Shown here piece after piece: positions 22,146 to 28,083 of a stretch of 28,083 nucleotides of DNA (the stretch's first letter is position 1; every line of letters starts with the position of its first letter). This DNA is from Phycisphaerae bacterium (GTDB lineage: Bacteria; Planctomycetota; Phycisphaerae; UBA1845; Fen-1342). Made by a program: the position numbers and the translations under genes. The DNA lies in contig JAGVEP010000520.1 in the NCBI GenBank assembly GCA_020058145.1, positions 1-28,083 on the forward strand. The letters run 5' to 3'. The notes beneath the pieces are model-generated. The model saw only the letters and a program-made list of their open reading frames with translations. It did no database searches and had not been told where the DNA came from.

Positions 22146-23378
22146 TCACGCCGCCTGCGGTTGGATGGTCACGTTGAAGCCGAGTTTCTGCAACCTCTGG
22201 GTGAGCCTGCGGACGACGGCTTGCTTCTTGCGTTCGTCGTAGTACGTTCCGCCGAGTTCGTGGTATTCGGTGTTGCGCTGGGTCAAGACGACGCACCGCA
22301 CGAACAAACTGTGCGCCGTCGCCAGCGCCGCCTTCTTGGCGCCGCGGCGGCTGCAGATGCGCCGGAAGTGGGCTTGCACGTACGTCTGGTTGGCGCGCGT
22401 GGCGGCCCAGGCGGCTTGGACGAAGGCCTCCTTCAGCCAGCGGTTGCCCTTGCGCGTGCGGCCGCTGCGATGCTTGCCGGCGCTCTCGTGCTGTCCGGGA
22501 CACAAGCCCGTCCACGAGGCCGCATGGCCGGGCGTCGGCCAGCGGGTCATGTCTACACCCATCTCGGCGATAAACACCGTTGCGACCGCCGGACCGATGC
22601 CCGTGATGCCGTCCAGACGCTCGCGCAGCTCGGCAAAAGGGCGCATCCGCTCCTCGATCTCGGCGGTCAGCGCCGCGATCGCCGCATTGAGTTGATCGAC
22701 GAGCTCCAGGTGCGTCTTCAGCAGCAGACGATGGTGCGGCCGAACGCGGCCTTCCAGTGCCTCCTGAAGCTGGCTTTGCTTGGAGCGCATCCGGCCGCGG
22801 ACCAGTTTCGCCAGCGCGGCGGGATCGTCGTGGCCGGCGACCAGCTCAGCGAGCATGGCCCGGCCCGACACGCCGAGCACGTCGGCCGCCACGCTGCCCA
22901 GCTTGATGTTCGCATCCTCCAGCACCTTCTGGATGCGGTTCGCGTGCCGGGCGCGTTCCGCCGTCAGCGTCGTTCGCGTTCGCACCAGTTCCCGCAGCTC
23001 GCGAATGTCCACCGGCGGAATGAAGCTCGGCTTGACCAACCCGTGCAGGTGCAGATCGGCCAGCCATTCGCAGTCCTGCACGTCGGTCTTGCGGCCCGGC
23101 AGGCCCTTCACGTGCTGCGCGTTCACCAGTACCACCGCCACGCCCGCTTCCAGGATGTTGAACACCGGCTTCCAGTACACGCCGGTGCTCTCCAGCGCCA
23201 CGCTCGCGCAGCGCTGACTGGTCAGCCAGTCCAGCAACTCCAGGAGCTGCCGCGTGGTCGTGCCGAAACGGCGTATCTCGCGTGCCACCGTGCGATCCGG
23301 CTGAACCTGCACCTGGCACACGAACACCGAATCCTTGTGGACATCGATGCCCGCGCAAACCTCGAACATCCGTTGCAC
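22146..23378 (-). CDS. IS110-family transposase
   Basis: This is a recombinase for RNA-guided insertion of the element. The product is 410 residues, as usual for IS110. The N-terminal RuvC-like DEDD domain has GIDVHKDS (Asp12), ALESTGVYW (Glu63) and KTDVQD (Asp99, Asp102), so all four acidic residues are present. A coiled-coil-like middle (about 135-255) leads to the C-terminal Tnp domain (LDGITGIGPAVATVFIAEMG, 255-274) with the expected nucleophile Ser299 in QHESAGK. The GTG at 23378 follows GAGG with a 6-base spacer; an ATG at 23369 is possible. The gene looks intact and probably active or recently active. A long + strand frame across it is a shadow. Confidence 0.94.
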   Translation of the reverse strand: MQRMFEVCAGIDVHKDSVFVCQVQVQPDRTVAREIRRFGTTTRQLLELLDWLTSQRCASVALESTGVYWKPVFNILEAGVAVVLVNAQHVKGLPGRKTDVQDCEWLADLHLHGLVKPSFIPPVDIRELRELVRTRTTLTAERARHANRIQKVLEDANIKLGSVAADVLGVSGRAMLAELVAGHDDPAALAKLVRGRMRSKQSQLQEALEGRVRPHHRLLLKTHLELVDQLNAAIAALTAEIEERMRPFAELRERLDGITGIGPAVATVFIAEMGVDMTRWPTPGHAASWTGLCPGQHESAGKHRSGRTRKGNRWLKEAFVQAAWAATRANQTYVQAHFRRICSRRGAKKAALATAHSLFVRCVVLTQRNTEYHELGGTYYDERKKQAVVRRLTQRLQKLGFNVTIQPQAA

Positions 23379-23630
23379 GGCGCACCTCGCGGTCGGCGGC
23401 CTCCCGGCGGGACGTTCGTTATGCAGAGAGTCTGCTCGGCGTGCTCACCCGGAGCCACAAAGCCCCGAGACGGCGACAAGGTACGGGGCCTCCGAACGTC
23501 CAGGTCATCCTCGTACTCGGGTTCGCGACACCAAGCAAAAACCGACCTTCCATCACACCGGCAGGCCAACCGTTCGCGCGCCATTTTCATCGCCGAATGG
23601 CGACAGCACACTATCATGAGCCCTCGTATG
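23379..23630 (-). ncRNA. Candidate IS110 bridge RNA region
   Basis: In IS110-group elements the bridge RNA that pairs with target and donor DNA is encoded in the non-coding end upstream of the transposase. Here that end is about 250-290 bases, the right size. It contains two stem-loops: CGCCATT/AATGGCG (23579-23585 with 23596-23602) and GCCCCG/CGGGGC (23462-23467 with 23484-23489). The position and structures are seen; the RNA itself, its ends and its guide loops are inferred. Confidence 0.45.
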
Positions 23631-23664
23631 AGTCCCGCGCGGTAGGCTCGGGGGAACCCGACGG

Positions 23665-24549
23665 TCACGCGCCGCCAGCCGTCGCGGTCGGGGTCAGGGC
23701 CGACCCGCTGAGTACAGCGACGGGCTGCGGACCGCGGAGACGCCGCAAGAGCCGTCGCCATGAATAGAGCCACGCGTACGCACCGGCGCAGGTCAACGTG
23801 AACTCAATCCGCCACGCATCCGGTGACGTGAGAAACCGGCCGATCGCATGGCGGCCGTTGCGAAGAGTGTGCGGCGTTGGCTCCAGCGTATAGACCCGCT
23901 GGTAGCCGACCGCAAAGGCCGCGTCGATGACCGTAGGCGTGAAAGAGCCGTGGGGCAAGGCCAGGTCATCCACGGGCTGACCGACAAGCTCCGCGAGGCT
24001 CTGTCGCGACTCCTGCAGTTCGCTAGCGACCACCGCAGCCGAAACCTCGCCCAACGGCGGGTGCGTACACGTATGCGAGCCCAGCGCACACAACCCGGTG
24101 CTGACCGCCTGACGGAGTTGCGCGGCGGTCATTACCGGCTCCCCGGCGTCCGGGTGGTCCGGGCGGATCCGCCAGCGCGGCCTGTCGCCCAGGTTGTCCC
24201 ATACGGCGAAGATGCATGCGGGTACATCTAGCTTGCGCATAACCGGCAGAGCGTTGTCGAGGATGTTGGCAAACGCGTCGTCGAACGTGAAACAGACGGC
24301 CGGCGTTGCCCGGCTATGGGGGCTGTCTGCCGTCAGTTCCTGTACACCAATCGCCCGCGCCGCCACCCGCCGGACCTGCCAGGCGAACTGGGCGGCCTGA
24401 TGGGGCTTGACGCCATGGTAGCAGAGGACGATGGCTTGGTCGCCCCACCCGAACAGCCGCACCATCGGCCAAGCGAGTAGTGCCAACAGAAGGTACGCGA
24501 CCCGCACCAGCAGCCCGAGGCGTCCCCAGTACCGTGGCGCGCTGCTCAT
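23665..24549 (-). CDS. NodB-like polysaccharide deacetylase, divergent
   Basis: The product is 294 residues. The ATG at 24549 overlaps the TGA of the upstream gene (ATGA), which fixes the start; upstream codons of the frame lie in the previous gene. A membrane anchor (VAYLLLALLAWPMVRLFGW, about 17-35) precedes VLCYHGV and the deacetylase domain. TFDDA (88-92) and HTCTH (159-163) supply the catalytic Asp and the metal Asp/His triad. The third motif is PHGSF (199-203) instead of RxPYG, and no C-terminal LxH is evident, as in the XrtA-type PEP-CTERM deacetylase branch. It probably acts on the same polymer as the 20313 enzyme, with different specificity or timing. The IS110 element lies directly downstream. 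Confidence 0.87.
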   Translation of the reverse strand: MSSAPRYWGRLGLLVRVAYLLLALLAWPMVRLFGWGDQAIVLCYHGVKPHQAAQFAWQVRRVAARAIGVQELTADSPHSRATPAVCFTFDDAFANILDNALPVMRKLDVPACIFAVWDNLGDRPRWRIRPDHPDAGEPVMTAAQLRQAVSTGLCALGSHTCTHPPLGEVSAAVVASELQESRQSLAELVGQPVDDLALPHGSFTPTVIDAAFAVGYQRVYTLEPTPHTLRNGRHAIGRFLTSPDAWRIEFTLTCAGAYAWLYSWRRLLRRLRGPQPVAVLSGSALTPTATAGGA

Positions 24550-25790
24550 AAGCGAGTGCGAATCCATGAGTTCCATAGGGGCCGACGCGGCAGGGGAAGC
24601 CGCGGCGCGAGACGACAAAACCAGATTCGATAGTACGCAAGGTTCAAAACGTCCGCGTACGCACCGAGAATGCGTGTTTTCAGGCGCGGCCACCAGCGAT
24701 TCGGGGCGATCAGCAGCGACTGCAACGGATACTCGACGCCGCCGAGGCGAAGCTTATAAGGGTAATGACCCGAGCCCGCCTCGATCCGCCCAATGCCCTC
24801 CGTAATCGCCGACTCTATCTGTTTCACGAGCGCCACGCGCCCAATCCCGCGCTGCTCCCAGTCGGGGTCCGTGCTGCGCGCGGCCAACCTCCAGCAAGCG
24901 CCATCACCGAAGCGGAGGTTTAACTGCATGGCCACAGTTACCTCGCCTACAGCGATCTCGGCAATCTCCGCTCGCCCGCACGCCGAGAAGGTCTGGAGAA
25001 GGCCGCGCGTGAACTCCGACGACCGCGGCCAGTCCTGAAAGTGACCCAGCTTACCCTCCTGACGCCATTGCTCAGCGTGGAGAGCCGCAAGCCGATCGAA
25101 TGCGGCGTCGATGTCGTCCGGCGCGCGGTGATGTCGCAGGGTAATCGGCCCGCATTCCGCGAGGCGCCGCTCTTCCCGTCGGAAGGTACCTCGCTCGTTC
25201 CGGGAGAGCCCGGCCAGGTACGCGTCGAAACTCGCGGGCAGGCTGAACACCGTATGCGTTGTGACCGCTCGGTCGAGTACGATACGTGCTTCCGGTTCGC
25301 CGGCTCCGCACGCACGCCGAAGATCCTCCGGGGTTGTGAACTCGCCGGAGAGCCTAGCGAAGCTGACGGTGTCACAAGCGAACTCGTGAAGCGATCGCTC
25401 GATCACGGTGTGAAAGGCCGTCACGGCGTGCTCCGGCCGCACCGGAGGATGGAGAACCACAGGGGTACAGTCCGTGCCCAGCAGACGCGCGAGACGGATC
25501 GAAAGCGGGCCGACCCACAGTCGCTCGACGACCAGCGGCACAATCCCGACCAGTTCCGAGCCGGCATGAAAGAGGAAAACCCGCAGTTGCCGACCTTGGC
25601 CGTAGTGCCGCCACCAGATACGGCACCAGTCATACGTGAAGTAGACATCCCCGCGGACCGCCTCAACCAGCCCGTCCCACGCGTCGCGCATTTGCACGAG
25701 CTCGTCGAACGATGCCGCGACAACAGACCGCAGTAGCGGCGCATCGTTCAGCGCTACGACGGGGCTGCAATCGGTATGCAAGCTGGTCAC
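24546..25790 (-). CDS. GNAT/CelD-like (BcsL) acyltransferase
   Basis: This is a 414-residue protein of the cellulose-biosynthesis CelD/BcsL acyltransferase type, a relative of FemAB with two GNAT-like halves. The GTG at 25790 overlaps the TGA of the upstream glycosyltransferase gene (GTGA). Motifs: YFTYDWCRIWWRHYG (about 50-64), the typical aromatic start of the family; LSRNERGTFRREERRL (about 197-212), a basic helix; and DWEQRGIGRVALVKQIESA then GSGHYPYKLRLG, matching the late GNAT region. Family members are thought to add acyl groups to exopolysaccharide; the donor here is unknown. It is coupled at both ends, to the glycosyltransferase before it and the deacetylase after it. Confidence 0.85.
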   Translation of the reverse strand: MTSLHTDCSPVVALNDAPLLRSVVAASFDELVQMRDAWDGLVEAVRGDVYFTYDWCRIWWRHYGQGRQLRVFLFHAGSELVGIVPLVVERLWVGPLSIRLARLLGTDCTPVVLHPPVRPEHAVTAFHTVIERSLHEFACDTVSFARLSGEFTTPEDLRRACGAGEPEARIVLDRAVTTHTVFSLPASFDAYLAGLSRNERGTFRREERRLAECGPITLRHHRAPDDIDAAFDRLAALHAEQWRQEGKLGHFQDWPRSSEFTRGLLQTFSACGRAEIAEIAVGEVTVAMQLNLRFGDGACWRLAARSTDPDWEQRGIGRVALVKQIESAITEGIGRIEAGSGHYPYKLRLGGVEYPLQSLLIAPNRWWPRLKTRILGAYADVLNLAYYRIWFCRLAPRLPLPRRPLWNSWIRTRL

Positions 25791-26767
25791 GAAGTCGGTG
25801 CAATGCCCAGTAGTAGGTACTTCAGCGCCGCAGCGGCGCCCTGTGACTTGCGCGCAGCAGTTGGCCGACCGAACCAGCCGCCGAGGCGCCAGATGAGAAA
25901 GCGCGGCAGCAGCCCGCAAATGATGATCACCTTCGCGGTCGCCCACGCGAGCCAGCCAAGGTGTTTGCGGTGGAAGAGCAGAAGGCTCTTGCGAAACTGC
26001 ACAAACATCCGCACGCTGACCTGGTCCGTGCTCTTGTTGCCGCCATCGCGATGGATGATCTCGCCGACAGGAGCAAACACGCAGCGCCAACCGTGCTTCC
26101 AGAAGCGGTAGCACCAGTCGGCCTCCTCGGCGTAGACGAAGTAGTCCTCGTCCAGGAGGCCGACCTCATCGATCGCTGTGCGACGCACGAGCATGAACAT
26201 GCCGGAGACGACGTCGACCTCGCGTTCAGTGTCGCGCTGCCAGCCGCGCAGCTCTTCAGCGCTCCAGAAATGCGAGCGCGGGAAGAGGTGGTGTAGCCCA
26301 ATGGCAGTCAGCAAGAGATGGAACGGCCGCGGGAAGGCAAAGCACGTGTACTGCACCCGGCCCGGCGCCTCGAGCACCCGACACCCAACAACTGCAACAT
26401 CGGCGTGCTGGTCGGCATAGCGCACCGTGTTCGCGATACAGTTTTCCAGCACCAGCGTGTCCGGGTTGAGCAGCAGGACGTAGCGGCCGCGTGCCAGGCG
26501 CAGGGCTTGGTTGTTCGCCGCCGCAAAGCCGCGGTTGTCGGTGTTGGCAATCAGGCGCACTTGGGAGAACTCGGCGGCGATCGCGGCGGCTGAGCCGTCG
26601 GCAGAGGCGTTGTCCACCACGAACACCTCGAAATCGAGATCGCGCGGCTGCGCATGAATCGAGCGCAAACAATCGAGTGTCAGGGCACACGTGTTATAGC
26701 TGACAATGATGACGCTAACGTCCAGCGTCGCGATATCGCAGCCGGGATAGCGATGCGCGGAATTCAT
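25787..26767 (-). CDS. Family 2 glycosyltransferase (rhamnosyltransferase-like)
   Basis: The product is 326 residues. Motifs in order: DVSVIIVSYNT at the N-terminus, FVVDNASADGSA, NRGFAAANNQAL, and LLLNPDTLVLEN, the metal-binding stretch with its Asp; then VSGMFMLVRRTAIDEVGLLD and DYFVYAEEADWCYRFWKHGW, the acceptor/base region typical of WbbL-like rhamnosyltransferases. Two hydrophobic segments near the C-terminus (WLAWATAKVIIICGLLPRFL) suggest membrane association. The ATG at 26767 has a weak ribosome site and follows a 93-base gap from the upstream gene, so a separate promoter is possible. Downstream it overlaps the CelD-like gene by 4 bases. Donor sugar is not certain. Confidence 0.93.
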   Translation of the reverse strand: MNSAHRYPGCDIATLDVSVIIVSYNTCALTLDCLRSIHAQPRDLDFEVFVVDNASADGSAAAIAAEFSQVRLIANTDNRGFAAANNQALRLARGRYVLLLNPDTLVLENCIANTVRYADQHADVAVVGCRVLEAPGRVQYTCFAFPRPFHLLLTAIGLHHLFPRSHFWSAEELRGWQRDTEREVDVVSGMFMLVRRTAIDEVGLLDEDYFVYAEEADWCYRFWKHGWRCVFAPVGEIIHRDGGNKSTDQVSVRMFVQFRKSLLLFHRKHLGWLAWATAKVIIICGLLPRFLIWRLGGWFGRPTAARKSQGAAAALKYLLLGIAPTS

Positions 26768-26860
26768 GCGCCTGTTGTGCAGCGCAGCGCCGACAAGCGG
26801 GTCTGACCGACCGGTCGTGGTGTCGCGGTCCGGGGTGTGCCGTCGCCCGCGCGGCGGTCG

Positions 26861-28072
26861 TCACGCCCCATTACGGGTCACTCTCCGGCGCCAGGCGTTC
26901 TTGAGTCGTCGAACGACTCCCAATCTGTCCGCGATGGCGTGGAGCCACGCCACGCCCCGGGTCACGGCCAAGTCCATCGCCCAGACCGCGGTCGCCCGGG
27001 GCGTCCGACCATACAGTCGTACGGACTGCTCCATCCAGAACTCGGTACCGTAGATGCGCTTGTACTCGGCGTCGCCGAAGCCGTAGTCGATCCACCGCAC
27101 GTTGGTCGTGCAGAGGTCCTCGATAACCCGGACCAGCAGGACCTGGCCAGGGCTGAGTTCGCTGTACTGCGGGAGGAAAGACGTTGCGGCGAGATAGTAC
27201 GTGTCACCGTGGACGCACCCGACCTGGTGGGCGATCGGTTCGCCCTTCGCCTCGAGCCAGTAGCACCGCAACCGACCCGCGCTGGCCTCCGCCGACAGTA
27301 ACGCCCGCGTGACTGAATTGTCAACGAGACCTACATTCAGCCCACCTTGATAGGTGCGGGCGGTAATGCGCGCCGCCGGCGAGAAGAACTGGTCGAGTTC
27401 CTGCTCCTGCGTGAAGACCCGCAGGCGGACGTCCCCGCCCAACCGTTCCACGAACAAGCGGTCAGCGCGGCGCATGTTGTAGCGGTGCTTCTTCGAAAAG
27501 CCGCTGATCGTCTGCTCGTAGGAGCCCGGAACCAACTCGAACCGCCGGTGCAACTCCGGACGGTCGAATACGGCGCGTGGCGCGACCGCGGCCATCTGTT
27601 CGGCCTGCTCGGAACGCAAGTGGTTGAACGACACGAGATCGACGCCACCGCGGGCCAGGCGCGCAGCCAGGTAATCAATGGCCATTCTCAGTGACTCTGG
27701 CTGCCCATCGGGCAAAAGCCCTTCATACACAACATCGAGGCACCGCAGAAGAGGGGTGGAAAACGTGAGATAGCCCAGGCGATACGTGGCACGGCGATTG
27801 GAACGGCGGGCCACGACCAGAGCGCGCGGAGATTCAGGTGGCCCGAGCGCCACCACGTAGGGGCGGGCGTTGTCCAACGCCGTCGCAACGGCGAGGAACA
27901 CGTCTGGGTCGGCGTTTGGGGCCAGTATGCCGCTGCGTTGGCGTAGTCGAATCCAGGGTCCGCGCAGGCACCGACAGGCCTCGGGTGAATCCGCAATCTC
28001 GGCGCGCAGCGCCCGCGCGTTTGCACCTGCACAGGGGGCAGGACATGCTAGCGACGCCGGACCGGAAGTCAC
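26861..28072 (-). CDS. GNAT/CelD-like acyltransferase, first gene of the operon in the window
   Basis: This is a 403-residue protein with two GNAT-like halves. The GTG at 28072 follows GGAGG with a 6-base spacer, and the ACGTGAC context suggests a GTGA overlap with a further gene beyond the right edge. Motifs: LLPDGQPESLRMAIDYLAAR (first half), FSKKHRYNMRRADRLF (basic helix), and PGQVLLVRVIEDLC then RWIDYGFGDAEYKRIYGT (late GNAT signature). It is similar in layout, but not by obvious sequence identity, to the 24546 and 21044 proteins. It would acylate a polymer or its precursor; the substrate is unknown. No signal peptide or membrane helix is visible. Confidence 0.83.
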   Translation of the reverse strand: MTSGPASLACPAPCAGANARALRAEIADSPEACRCLRGPWIRLRQRSGILAPNADPDVFLAVATALDNARPYVVALGPPESPRALVVARRSNRRATYRLGYLTFSTPLLRCLDVVYEGLLPDGQPESLRMAIDYLAARLARGGVDLVSFNHLRSEQAEQMAAVAPRAVFDRPELHRRFELVPGSYEQTISGFSKKHRYNMRRADRLFVERLGGDVRLRVFTQEQELDQFFSPAARITARTYQGGLNVGLVDNSVTRALLSAEASAGRLRCYWLEAKGEPIAHQVGCVHGDTYYLAATSFLPQYSELSPGQVLLVRVIEDLCTTNVRWIDYGFGDAEYKRIYGTEFWMEQSVRLYGRTPRATAVWAMDLAVTRGVAWLHAIADRLGVVRRLKNAWRRRVTRNGA

Positions 28073-28083
28073 GTCGCTCCTCC

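Larger units (their letters stand above)
22120..23630 (-). mobile_element. IS110-family insertion sequence (boundaries approximate)
   Basis: The element contains one DEDD transposase gene and about 290 bases of non-coding sequence upstream of it. IS110 elements lack conventional terminal inverted repeats, so the ends are uncertain. CTCGTCTG at 22120-22127 and CTCGTATG at 23623-23630 are a possible imperfect core repeat. The resulting length, about 1.5 kb, is normal for the family. It splits the exopolysaccharide operon between the 23665 deacetylase and the 21044 FemAB gene without breaking either frame. Confidence 0.7.

Noticed and set aside
22161..23645. 494-codon open frame on the + strand
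   Set aside because: It is antisense to the intact IS110 transposase, has no ribosome site, and its composition (Arg, Gln, His, Leu) is that of a GC-rich shadow.
1..28083. CRISPR array, tRNA or rRNA genes
   Set aside because: No regularly spaced repeats and no recognisable RNA gene features were seen on either strand.

Overview
The window is GC-rich DNA that most resembles a planctomycete, possibly a Phycisphaerae-type lineage. The reasons are several small secreted proteins ending in a PEP-CTERM-like sorting tail (here the variant PAP...LLGAIGLGLVGWVKRR), a dockerin/EF-hand surface protein, a PKD-domain lipoprotein, and an exopolysaccharide locus with FemAB-like proteins, NodB deacetylases, a giant TPR protein and a Wza-like exporter. 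This combination is typical of exosortase/PEP-CTERM genomes. The lineage is an inference; there is no rRNA or marker gene here, and no exosortase gene lies in the window.

Layout. Positions 1-1687 hold the tail of an unknown gene followed by a dockerin protein gene that has no start codon of its own after that tail. A first PEP-CTERM gene (1768-2385) and a possible small ORF follow on the + strand. From 2967 to 14052 every gene is on the - strand: a cyclophilin lipoprotein, a polysaccharide export lipoprotein, a 1472-residue TPR membrane protein, a 750-base gap with a nested palindromic element, four PEP-CTERM paralogues with near-identical 3' ends, and a planctomycete-type protein with an internal sorting-like helix. 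A PKD/BACON-like lipoprotein (14646-17573, + strand) runs convergently into a family 2 glycosyltransferase and overlaps it over a 10-base palindrome.

From 19190 to 28072 the - strand carries a tightly packed polysaccharide operon. Transcribed from the right end, it encodes a GNAT/CelD-like acyltransferase, a family 2 glycosyltransferase, a second GNAT/CelD-like protein, a deacetylase, [an IS110-family insertion], a FemAB-like protein, a second deacetylase, and an Alg14/Alg13-like (PssD/PssE) glycosyltransferase pair. Most junctions are 4-base GTGA or ATGA stop/start overlaps, so the genes were probably translationally coupled; the IS110 element splits the operon. A + strand gene of unknown function (18566-19147), flanked by CAG-type repeats, separates this operon from the 17564-18409 glycosyltransferase.

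Reading the genes together: glycosyltransferases build a polymer, deacetylases expose amines, up to three GNAT/FemAB-like proteins may re-acylate them, and the TPR and Wza-like proteins take part in assembly and export. The PEP-CTERM proteins are the likely surface clients of the same envelope system. The most interesting items are the deacetylase plus triple acyltransferase set, the IS110 element with a likely bridge-RNA region, the modular 3' ends of the PEP-CTERM genes, and the truncated dockerin gene with its 12-C tract.
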